A DNA stretch of 40,192 bases from CAZOVK01 sp964583165 (lineage in GTDB: Bacteria; Bacillota; Clostridia; Lachnospirales; WRAX01), in assembly GCA_964583165.1 (NCBI GenBank), contig CAZOVK010000012.1:1-40192 (forward strand), given 5' to 3'. Below the pieces are notes generated by a model, which made no database searches, was not told the origin of the DNA, and saw only the letters and a program-made list of their open reading frames with translations. The position numbers were made by a program, and so were the translations under genes. Each line of letters begins with the position of its first letter. Within the stretch, counting starts at the first letter, position 1. Below are positions 13,371 to 20,899 of this stretch, in pieces.

Positions 13371-14870
13371 CTACTGAATTAAAAACGGGTTAATGAGCAT
13401 AAACGCCGCATTTGCGTAGTTAATGCGGTTCTGTTTCACGGCGATTTCCGCGTTCAACAGCCCCAGCCGTGCCATGTCTGCCGCCGACTGCAACCCGACA
13501 CCCGCGTAAAGAGCCGTTGCCGCCTGTTCATATATCCGCTTGGCGTTCTCGACATCCAGCGTGAGCTTCTTATACTCAATCTCAATCTGGTCAATCTTTC
13601 TATACTGCGCGCGGATGTTATTTTCGAGCGAGCGTTTAGCGTCAGCTAATGCGCGTTCCGCAAGTGTCACCTTATACTCAACCTCGAGCCGCCGCTCTGA
13701 TGTCGCGTCATTCGGGTCAAGCGCATAATGGGTAGTCAACGCATATTTCGCTGTATCGACCTCACGCTGAGCCATAACAATCGTTGGAGCGGTTGCCAAT
13801 TGTTTATAAACGAAAGCGTCCACGTCTGCGTCAAACTCGGGGCTATCGAGCGTAACCGTCACATTATCCGTGCGCTTATAACGCAATAACACGGCCAGCT
13901 CTTCTTTTAAGCCTGTCATCAAACTCTCCAGATTCTGCGCCGCGATATTATCATTTTCAACCGCAATCCGCGCGTCCGAAACGGCGGCCGCCGTACCACG
14001 CCCCAGCTCAAAACGCGCCTGCGCCGCGTCATACTCTGCGCTATCAATCGCGCGTTTCTGGTACAGCGTGAACAAACTCATCCGCAACTGCTCAATACCA
14101 CTGACATACCCGCGTATAACATACTCAAACGAAGCCGTCAACAGCGCGGTGTTTTGCTTCACATTCCGCAACTGCGTATCAATCGCGTCAATCCCGCGGT
14201 TAATCTCAATTAGCGCCTTATTCACGTCATTTGAAGACAAATACGGGTTCTGCGGCACCAAATCATACTGTTCATTCAAATTCTGACGCTTATCCTGCAA
14301 CATCTCGACAGAATCAAGCAAATTCCTATACTGTGTATCAAACGACATCACACGGTCAAGCGCCGCCTTCATCGTAAGTTTCGTCTGCTTTGGCTCGTCA
14401 TACACAAACCCGAACGAACCAAGTGCATCCAGCAACCCAGCGCCCGTATTAAGCGTCACGGTGTTGCCGTTCCTCCAACCTACCGCCACGCCGAAACACT
14501 CTGCCGCGAACCTGACGGGTATCCAGAAGCCTTTATCACCGCGGCGCGTTAGTGGTAACGGCATACGCTCCAGGCGCCCGTCAAGGTAGGCGACATCACT
14601 GCCCACAGCCATATTAAGCCGTGCCTCGCCCTTCGTAACCGAAAACGCCCCTGTCACAGCATAAAACTCTACATCCGCGCCGATAACCGCAAAAAACTCA
14701 TACAAATCTGCTACGACAACGCCTTCAAGTGTAGTAGGGCGGATGGCCGTGCTCACAAGAAAGCTGTCCATTTCGATAAACACTCGCCCTGAGGCCGATG
14801 CATGAACAGCCAAAGACGAAGCAACAACTATATGCAGTAGGAATAATACATATTGTTTTAGTTTACACAT
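13371..14870 (-). CDS. Secreted protein: copper-amine-oxidase-N-like domain plus TolC-like coiled coil
   Basis: The 499-residue product has a signal peptide (MCKLKQYVLFLLHIVVASS..., cut near ASA). A copper-amine-oxidase-N-like domain follows (about residues 35-145), showing the GFWIPVRFAAECFGVAVGW element. From about residue 160 to the end come long heptad-rich helices of the kind seen in TolC/outer-membrane efflux proteins. CuAO-N-like domains in clostridia are thought to bind the cell wall and have no oxidase activity. The start at 14870 is preferred over 14873 because GAGG lies 6 rather than 3 bases upstream. The gene follows the 228-residue protein with 9 bases between, so they are one operon. 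Whether the helices form a real TolC-type channel is uncertain. Confidence 0.7.
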   Translation of the reverse strand: MCKLKQYVLFLLHIVVASSLAVHASASGRVFIEMDSFLVSTAIRPTTLEGVVVADLYEFFAVIGADVEFYAVTGAFSVTKGEARLNMAVGSDVAYLDGRLERMPLPLTRRGDKGFWIPVRFAAECFGVAVGWRNGNTVTLNTGAGLLDALGSFGFVYDEPKQTKLTMKAALDRVMSFDTQYRNLLDSVEMLQDKRQNLNEQYDLVPQNPYLSSNDVNKALIEINRGIDAIDTQLRNVKQNTALLTASFEYVIRGYVSGIEQLRMSLFTLYQKRAIDSAEYDAAQARFELGRGTAAAVSDARIAVENDNIAAQNLESLMTGLKEELAVLLRYKRTDNVTVTLDSPEFDADVDAFVYKQLATAPTIVMAQREVDTAKYALTTHYALDPNDATSERRLEVEYKVTLAERALADAKRSLENNIRAQYRKIDQIEIEYKKLTLDVENAKRIYEQAATALYAGVGLQSAADMARLGLLNAEIAVKQNRINYANAAFMLINPFLIQ

Positions 14871-14879
14871 CATATTCCT

Positions 14880-15566
14880 CTAGTCTAGAATAATGCCAAA
14901 GTCGTAGGTTTTAGTTGTTCTCTTAGATGTCCATGTATCTAAGAACTCAACAACAACGTAAAGCGTTAAACCTCTAGAATTACCGGGCCACTCAGCAAAG
15001 AAAAAAGTGCTTTGCGTTGATCCAGGGAGAGAGTTTGACCAAGTATAGTCGTCACTTACTGTAGGGATTTTCTTTTCGGTATCAGTTTCTATATAGCAAT
15101 CCTTATATTTTAGAATGGCAATTACATCGTCCTTTACATCCAATGTAAAGGCTATCTGTCGTTGGTAGGGATCAATTCTTTGAAGTTGAATTTCTAACCC
15201 ATCCTTCTCCAGCTTTTGTGGTAACGTGTAGTACGGTTTCTTTGAAGTCACTTCAACAATTTTCTCAACCTCAACTTCGACTACCTTCGGCTCCGGAGAT
15301 TTCACTTCGATTTGCCCAAGTTCGTAGTTATACTCAACCTTAGCACCCAAATTCTCTGCAATATAACGCAGTGGGAAGTAATTGTAATCTCCGTAGTTCA
15401 GAACTTCCATGCCTGCGGGCAGTTTTTCTTCAAAACCGTCAAACACCACTTTGACGTTATCAGACACAGCCACCGTAACAAGACGACCAGCCGCCATAGC
15501 CGTAACCATAGAAGCAGTCAAAAGTCCAACTACAAACCCGGTCAATACATACATCAATTTTTTCAC
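14880..15566 (-). CDS. Secreted protein with a short copper-amine-oxidase-N-like domain
   Basis: This 228-residue protein starts at GTG 15566, with GGGGTG upstream. It has a signal peptide (about residues 1-26, ending AMAAG) and one CuAO-N-like repeat (about 30-92) with YNYFPLRYIAENLGAKV. A Val/Glu-rich linker (about 93-110) leads to a beta-rich C-terminal part of unknown family. It probably sits at the cell wall and works with the TolC-like protein encoded next. It lies 27 bases after a strong terminator, so its expression depends on read-through or on a promoter inside the end of the preceding gene. Confidence 0.7.
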   Translation of the reverse strand: MKKLMYVLTGFVVGLLTASMVTAMAAGRLVTVAVSDNVKVVFDGFEEKLPAGMEVLNYGDYNYFPLRYIAENLGAKVEYNYELGQIEVKSPEPKVVEVEVEKIVEVTSKKPYYTLPQKLEKDGLEIQLQRIDPYQRQIAFTLDVKDDVIAILKYKDCYIETDTEKKIPTVSDDYTWSNSLPGSTQSTFFFAEWPGNSRGLTLYVVVEFLDTWTSKRTTKTYDFGIILD

Positions 15567-15592
15567 AAAATCACCCCTAATTCTGATTAAAG

Positions 15593-15615
15593 AAAAAACC
15601 CCTTTCGGGGTTTTT
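15593..15615 (-). terminator. Two-way terminator after the large surface protein gene
   Basis: AAAAACCCC / GGGGTTTTT with a TTTC loop (15594-15615) has T's on both strands. It ends the transcript of the 947-residue surface protein, yet it lies just upstream of the next gene on the same strand. Confidence 0.85.
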
Positions 15616-15640
15616 CCTGTTTATTTAGGTTATTACAAGC

Positions 15641-18484
15641 TTATTGAGCGTTGTAAGTAGCCTGTGTCGGAGCGTCAGCATTCCAGCCAACTTGGATACC
15701 AAGCGCGTTGCCCAGTTCTCTGAACGGAATATATGTCCAGCCATTCTGTGCGAAGCTCTTAATCGGAAGGCCTGTGCCTGTTTCCAACATGTCGCCAATC
15801 TCGATGTTGTTGATATACTTCTTCGAGCTGTCAAGTTTGAAGCCAACGAACGTATTGCCAACCTGGATTGTAGCAATCTTTGTATCGTTGTTCCAGTTGA
15901 TTTTGCTGTTGTCTACGCCGAGAGCGTTGCAGACAAAGCGTAGCGGAACATACATTGTGTTGTTGACAACAACTACAGGAGCATCCATAGTCTGCTCTTT
16001 GCCATTTACAACTACAGAAGCGCTGTTAGCTGTAATTGTAACTGTGTTGTTAACACCGGGGTTAGCGCCTTCTGTTACAACGCTTACGTACTTCGCGCCA
16101 ATACCATCAACATTGAAATAGTCAAAGCGTGCAAGCTCGTCATAGTTATTGCAGATTGCAAATGTATCAACAGTTGCCTTAGGTGTCTGCGCAAACTTTC
16201 CTGAGTTGTTTGTATAAGCAGCTTCCTCGTTGACTACTGCAAAGTAATAGTCACCGAATGGTACATTACGTGTGATGTAGAGGTTTAAGTCAGAAAGCTT
16301 AATTGTACCAACAGAGTCAACAGACGGACGTGTAACTTTGAAGGTGTTGTTTCCGCTTGCAAAGTCAACTTCCATTTTGCCGCCGGAAACGGAGATATTG
16401 CTGAGCTTTGTTAATGTCTTGAAGCCCATATCGCCTCTAAGAAGACCAGCGCCAGTCATTTTAATGTCAAATACGCCATTTCTCTTAAGAGCAGCAGGAG
16501 CTGTTTCTGTAATGGATATATCAGCAACCTTGTAGGTCTGGTAACCGATTTGGACATTTGTTGTTGCTGTTTCAAGAGTTACAACGGGCTTAGCGTGAGC
16601 AATAAGAACCGGAGCAAGGTCGTTCTGTGTAATAGCTCCGCCTGTCGCTGTAACGTAGATGTCACCGTCAAAACCAGCCTCAGTGGAGATAGCGAACGTA
16701 ATAGTCAGTTCAGCTTTTTTGTTGTTGCTGTTGTCAACCTTGTAAGCGAACAGTGTTACTTCATGCGGGTCAACAGTAACGGATGTGTATTGACCGTTTA
16801 CATATTTGCCGGCGAGATCTTTAGTAGTATTATAGTAACGTCCGCCAGAACCGCTACCAGATGTTATTGCTACATAGTCAGCATCGCCGCCATTAGTTAA
16901 GAAGCTTTCAAGAGTAGCAGCCTTTGTGTTAGCAGGCTTTAATTTCTCAGCGTACTCAGTAACAGCTGAATTGCTGTAGATAGAAACGCCACTTATTTTA
17001 GCTTCTTTAAGAAGGTTGCCATCTTTGTCTGTAAGTGTAAATGTTGTATCTCTTTCTGCGAACCAACCGCGTGCAGCAAGTTCTTTGAAAGTAATGTTAG
17101 CAGCAATCTGTTGTCTGAAACCGCTATAAATCTGTTTTGCTTCAGCGGCTGTCATTTCAATTGTCCAGTCAACGTGAGAACCGATAACTACTGATTCAGC
17201 AGTAACACCAGCACCTCTGTGTGCACCAGTTGTTGCAGCTAAATCAATTTCAGGAGCGCCAGCGCCAGAAGGTGTAACCTTACCGCTTGTGCCGTTAACT
17301 TTAATAACGAGGTCATTCTGGTAAGCATTTCTGTTCTTGGGCATAAGCACAAGACCGTTGATATAGAGAGTACCGGCTATTGTAGTAGTGGCTGTCATTT
17401 TTTCTGTGCCAGTACCGCCAGCGGCGTCAGAAGCAGGAAGCTTGACGATAAGTGTCTTGTGATAATAATCACTTCTTACGTCCGATTCGTCATCCCAATC
17501 AGCTGTAATAGACATGCCTTTAGCAAGGTCATTGCCAAAGCCATAACCGCTAAGTTTGAATGTGTTGCTCTGGAATTCATAACCGTCAGGAGCAGTAAGC
17601 GTAAAGTATCTATTAACAGGAGTCGCGGCTACAGAAGGTTTGATCGCGCCAAACTTATTTTCTTTAATATAGATAGTTTGGACTTCGATAATGTCTTTGC
17701 CAATAAAGGCCTTGTCAACTGTAGTTTTTGTGCCACCGGTTCCGTAGAAGTTGAATACATAAGTACCTGGTGTCACGCGGCTGCTACCGGTTTGATTAAC
17801 TCTTACAGAAGCATCGGCATCTTCCGTGATTTCTACTACTAACGGAATGTTAACGATAGCTTCTGTGCCGACTGCCGGAGCGTCAGTAACAGTAATAATG
17901 GCTGTTTTTCTTGTTACTGGGTCAATGTCGATTGTATAGCCGACATCTTTGGGGTTCGTTAGATTATTTGAACCATCAGCCAAAGTCGATTTATCATGTG
18001 TCAATTTGATAAAATGATAATAACCTGTTGAATCAGGACTGTTGGCCGATATTACATAATCCGCGACAGCGCTACTAAAGCTAAATTCTGAACCAGAACT
18101 AGCTGCCTGTGCAACGGTTACGCCAGAATTGAATGTAGCTGTTGCAGAAGCAGCTCCACCTAAAGTCAGTGTGGTGTTGGCATAGTCAAACTTATCGTCT
18201 GCATCTGCAGCTTTTTCGGCTGCAAAGAAGAACTGTGCGTTTGTCAGCTCAACTTCAAATGTGTCACCAACAGAGCAAAGGTTTGTGTTGTTGTCAAATC
18301 TAACTAACAGATTTGAAGTTACTACCGGAGAACCAGCCTTGGCATCATAGAAAACCTTACCTGATGCATGCGCATACTGAACCTTTGAAAGCTGGTTCGT
18401 TGACGCCGCGAAGAGGTTTGTCGGCACTACGACTGCTGAAATAATCATGACTAATGTCAGCAGCAGTGCAAGCTTTTTCTTCAT
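15641..18484 (-). CDS. Large secreted surface protein with C-terminal copper-amine-oxidase-N-like domain
   Basis: The 947-residue product has a signal peptide (MKKKLALLLTLVMIISAVVV, cleaved near LFAAS), a long Thr/Ala/Asn-rich beta-type body, and a C-terminal CuAO-N-like domain (about residues 820-940). In that domain two blocks, NNTMYVPLRFVCNALGV and GWTYIPFRELGNALGIQVGW, are recognisable. Such domains serve as wall anchors in clostridial surface proteins, so this may be an S-layer-like or adhesin protein. The start at 18484 is set by AAGGAGG 6-7 bases upstream, and the longer frame to 18535 lacks a binding site. A strong promoter lies 80 bases upstream, consistent with high expression. No enzyme motif is seen. 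Confidence 0.75.
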   Translation of the reverse strand: MKKKLALLLTLVMIISAVVVPTNLFAASTNQLSKVQYAHASGKVFYDAKAGSPVVTSNLLVRFDNNTNLCSVGDTFEVELTNAQFFFAAEKAADADDKFDYANTTLTLGGAASATATFNSGVTVAQAASSGSEFSFSSAVADYVISANSPDSTGYYHFIKLTHDKSTLADGSNNLTNPKDVGYTIDIDPVTRKTAIITVTDAPAVGTEAIVNIPLVVEITEDADASVRVNQTGSSRVTPGTYVFNFYGTGGTKTTVDKAFIGKDIIEVQTIYIKENKFGAIKPSVAATPVNRYFTLTAPDGYEFQSNTFKLSGYGFGNDLAKGMSITADWDDESDVRSDYYHKTLIVKLPASDAAGGTGTEKMTATTTIAGTLYINGLVLMPKNRNAYQNDLVIKVNGTSGKVTPSGAGAPEIDLAATTGAHRGAGVTAESVVIGSHVDWTIEMTAAEAKQIYSGFRQQIAANITFKELAARGWFAERDTTFTLTDKDGNLLKEAKISGVSIYSNSAVTEYAEKLKPANTKAATLESFLTNGGDADYVAITSGSGSGGRYYNTTKDLAGKYVNGQYTSVTVDPHEVTLFAYKVDNSNNKKAELTITFAISTEAGFDGDIYVTATGGAITQNDLAPVLIAHAKPVVTLETATTNVQIGYQTYKVADISITETAPAALKRNGVFDIKMTGAGLLRGDMGFKTLTKLSNISVSGGKMEVDFASGNNTFKVTRPSVDSVGTIKLSDLNLYITRNVPFGDYYFAVVNEEAAYTNNSGKFAQTPKATVDTFAICNNYDELARFDYFNVDGIGAKYVSVVTEGANPGVNNTVTITANSASVVVNGKEQTMDAPVVVVNNTMYVPLRFVCNALGVDNSKINWNNDTKIATIQVGNTFVGFKLDSSKKYINNIEIGDMLETGTGLPIKSFAQNGWTYIPFRELGNALGIQVGWNADAPTQATYNAQ

Positions 18485-18563
18485 TTTTTTTCCTCCTTTT
18501 TTATTTGTGAGGGGTTTGCCCTCATTTTCGCACACGCTTGTCGCGTTTTGCGATTACGGGGTA

Positions 18564-18592
18564 ATTATAGCAAAGGGTTTAATAGAAGTCAA
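18564..18592 (-). promoter_or_regulatory. Strong promoter of the large surface protein gene
   Basis: On the minus strand TTGACT (18592-18587), 17 bases and TATAAT (18569-18564) give a near-consensus sigma-A promoter, with a leader of about 70 bases before the start codon. Confidence 0.8.
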
Positions 18593-19040
18593 CGGGTTCG
18601 GGCGCAATGTAATAGAAGTGTAATACTAGGGGCTAGACACGAGAGTCTAGAGCCTTGATAATGCCCGAAATCGGAGGTGGCGTTTGCCGTTCTCTGCCTT
18701 TGCTTACCCCGGCGCCGCTCGCGCCTTCACACGCGCGGGGCTTGCCCGCTGCGGCGATTGATTAACCTTGCTTGTTTAATGTTTGCTTTGTTTGGGGGTT
18801 TTAAGCAATGAAAAGTTTGGTAAATCGGCAGACTGTTACCCATTTGGGTGACAACTTGTTTGTTTGATGGGTTAGTGAGGCTGATTTAAGCGCAAAATTA
18901 CCCAATTGGGTTATTTGTTATGTGAAGGACTTTTTGCGGGTGATTTCATCTACTTACTGATAAAGTAATAGCCGCCCTCGCACTCCGCTGGTCTGGCGGC
19001 TACTTCTTCAATCGACGTAAAACGCAAGCGGGGAAGACAG
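18593..19040. other. Gene-poor stretch of 448 bases with palindromes and hairpins
   Basis: No convincing gene is seen. It contains a small hairpin CTAGAC / GTCTAG near 18630-18655, a GC-rich run near 18710-18760, two ACCC-N4-GGGT palindromes (18838-18849 and 18900-18911) and the hairpin at 18969-19002. On the minus strand a frame of 30 codons (19042 to 18950) could be the displaced tail of rng. The genes that often follow rng in clostridia (rplU, rpmA, obgE) are not present. Confidence 0.6.
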
Positions 19041-19988
19041 TTATTGCCCGTTTGGGTGACTATTGAGAATTTTCGACAGTGGCTCGCGGCTCTTTTTGCG
19101 GGTTATGAACAGTAGGCCTAAGACGCTTTCGGGTTGGAGTTGTGGCGAGTTCGGGTCGTCTTTCAGTAAATCACCCAATTGGGTAAACAACTTGGCGCGA
19201 CTTTGGGGGCTTTTCATGTCTATGAAGTCGATTATAATGATGCCCGAGAGGTTTCTAAGTAGAATTTGACGCGGGATTTCGAGCGCGGCGGCTAGGTTTA
19301 CGTCTAGGGCGGTTTGTTCGTGGTCGAAGCCTTTGCTGTAAGAGCCTGAGTTTACGTCGATTATGGCGGCGGCTTCGGTTTCTTCGATTAAGATGAACGC
19401 GCCGTTTGGCAGGTTTACGCGCTTTTGGGTCAATTTACCCAATTGGGTAAATATGCCGTGCGTGTCAAAGGCTCGGGTTTTGGGTGGCGTTACCCAAATG
19501 GGTATATCGCGCGGGTTGAGGTAGGGCGCGAGTTCGGGGACGTGCGCGGGGTTGTCGGTGGTTACGGAGGTTATGTCGCGCGTGAGTAGGGACTTTACGG
19601 CGCGTAGAGCAGGGGTCGATACCCAAATGGGTGTTTTTGGTTTCGCATGGGCCGCTTCGCGCTCGAAATCCGTGAACGATTCAAGCAAGGCTTGAAGCTC
19701 TTCGTTTATTAAGTCGGATGAAGCGGCGGCGGCTTCTGTTCTGATGATACAGCCGTACCCACTTGGGAGATTGGGCGCTACGGCGGCTTTTAGGTTCGCG
19801 CGTAACGCGCTGTCTTCGACTTTCTTGGATACGCTTATGTCGTGGGCGGCGGATTTGAACAAAACCAAGTATTCTCCCGCGAAGCTGATGTCTGTGGTTA
19901 CATACGCGCCCTTGTCACCTGTGGGGTCTTTTAAGACTTGAACGTTGATTCTGTCGCCACGCTTGATTTTTGAATTACCCAATTGGGT
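18838..19988. repeat. Cluster of nine 12-bp palindromes, ACCC-N4-GGGT
   Basis: Copies start at 18838, 18900, 19046, 19173, 19437, 19492, 19621, 19757 and 19977, each 12 bases long. Seven match ACCCNNNNGGGT exactly; 19046 and 19757 each differ by one base in an arm. The centre is AATT, ATTT/AAAT, GTTT or ACTT. Two lie downstream of rng and seven inside it. Within rng they are read in two frames, giving T-Q-L-G (19173, 19437, 19977) or P-I-W-V / H-P-N-G / L-P-S-G (the other four), so the DNA palindrome rather than the peptide is what recurs. Confidence 0.85.
18969..19002 (-). terminator. Hairpin downstream of rng, possible terminator
   Basis: TAGCCGCC pairs with GGCGGCTA (18969-18976 with 18995-19002), about 40 bases beyond the rng stop. 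On the minus strand the stem is followed by TTACTTTATC, a weak T-rich tail. Confidence 0.5.
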
Positions 19989-20216
19989 ATATTTCTGTTC
20001 GCGCGGGTCGGTCAGATGCAGGAAGGCGTTCTTTTTTAGCCCAATGTCAACGAACGCGAAGCCGCTCGGCAAGACTACCGCGACTATTCCGCGGTAGATG
20101 TTGCCGATTAGTGAGGTGTTTTCGCGGCGCTCGGCGATTAGGCGCGTGAGTTTGGAGTCCTCTAAGAGCGCATATTTGTCAATGCCGTCGCTTGTGTCTA
20201 TGACAATTTGTTTCAT
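19041..20216 (-). CDS. rng: Ribonuclease G/E family endoribonuclease, C-terminally shortened
   Basis: RNase G/E cleaves AU-rich single-stranded RNA in rRNA maturation and mRNA decay. The 391-residue product has an S1 domain (about residues 27-115), the catalytic DVNSG, and DFIDMK with the second metal-binding Asp. After TRKKSREPLSKIL the family normally has a zinc-link (C-P-x-C-x-G); here the protein ends in NSHPNGQ with no cysteines. The last codons coincide with a palindrome copy. The start at 20216 is chosen because its ATG overlaps the stop of the upstream gene as TAATG, while the longer frame to 20249 has no binding site. It is the third gene of the radical SAM / DUF2344 operon. Loss of the zinc-link could affect dimer assembly. 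Confidence 0.88.
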   Translation of the reverse strand: MKQIVIDTSDGIDKYALLEDSKLTRLIAERRENTSLIGNIYRGIVAVVLPSGFAFVDIGLKKNAFLHLTDPREQKYTQLGNSKIKRGDRINVQVLKDPTGDKGAYVTTDISFAGEYLVLFKSAAHDISVSKKVEDSALRANLKAAVAPNLPSGYGCIIRTEAAAASSDLINEELQALLESFTDFEREAAHAKPKTPIWVSTPALRAVKSLLTRDITSVTTDNPAHVPELAPYLNPRDIPIWVTPPKTRAFDTHGIFTQLGKLTQKRVNLPNGAFILIEETEAAAIIDVNSGSYSKGFDHEQTALDVNLAAALEIPRQILLRNLSGIIIIDFIDMKSPQSRAKLFTQLGDLLKDDPNSPQLQPESVLGLLFITRKKSREPLSKILNSHPNGQ

Positions 20217-20899
20217 TATAGTATAAGCCCGTTTCTGACGTAACCGCAATCGATTGTGTCTATTCCGAGGTTAAGGGCTTCCAATACAGCTTCGGGTTTG
20301 ACACTGCCGTTTGAACCGGCCGCCAGTTTCATGCCAAGGGCGACGCGTGTGGTTGTGGAGAGGTTCACGACTTCGTGAATGCCCTTTCTGATGTCTGTTT
20401 CTGTAGTCTTCCCGTCGCGGGTTCTTTCTATTATAATACTGTCGCGTGCGAGCAGGTCGGTTATGGCACTATCCAATAAGTCAGGCTTAAATTTTGTGTT
20501 GAAGAGTGTGACCGTGTATGTTGCGCCACGCACTGTCGAGGCGGCCTTTTTTTCGCCTTCGACAAGGACGCGGGCGTGGGTAGACAGCAAGCCTTTCGGC
20601 AAGGCCGCGTTTAGTCGGCTAAGTAGACGTTCGGGCAGAAGTGGGCGCGTGAGTTCGATTTCGGCGATTTCTTTCATCCCCGCGTAACCCAACGACAACG
20701 GCAAAGCAAAGCCCAGTAACTGGTGTGGGTTGAAGCCTTGAGAATAGGCTATGGGCAGGCGGGCACGTAGAATGGCGCGATTAAACGCGCGGTGTAGGTC
20801 AAGATGCCCGATATAACGCATTTCGTCTGTTTTTTGGAAGATAATGCGGTAGGTCGGGTTGTTCGTTTCTTCTTTTTCTTTGCGTGGCGATTTAAGCAT
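20216..20899 (-). CDS. TIGR03936/DUF2344 family protein
   Basis: This 227-residue protein has the family's opening YRIIFQKTDEMRYIGHLDL and the FNPHQLLGFALPLSLGYAG stretch. Members are almost always encoded next to, or fused with, the TIGR03960 radical SAM protein found directly upstream here. Their function is unknown, with a link to RNA or ribosome biogenesis suggested by the neighbouring rng. The ATG at 20899 is preferred because GGGGAGG lies 9 bases upstream; a TTG at 20908 directly abuts that site. It overlaps the upstream gene by 8 bases and touches rng, so the three are one operon. Confidence 0.9.
   Translation of the reverse strand: MLKSPRKEKEETNNPTYRIIFQKTDEMRYIGHLDLHRAFNRAILRARLPIAYSQGFNPHQLLGFALPLSLGYAGMKEIAEIELTRPLLPERLLSRLNAALPKGLLSTHARVLVEGEKKAASTVRGATYTVTLFNTKFKPDLLDSAITDLLARDSIIIERTRDGKTTETDIRKGIHEVVNLSTTTRVALGMKLAAGSNGSVKPEAVLEALNLGIDTIDCGYVRNGLIL

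Noticed and set aside
15593..15615. Transposon-type inverted repeat
   Set aside because: The symmetrical AAAAACCCC/GGGGTTTTT hairpin is a standard two-way terminator with no matching distant copy seen.
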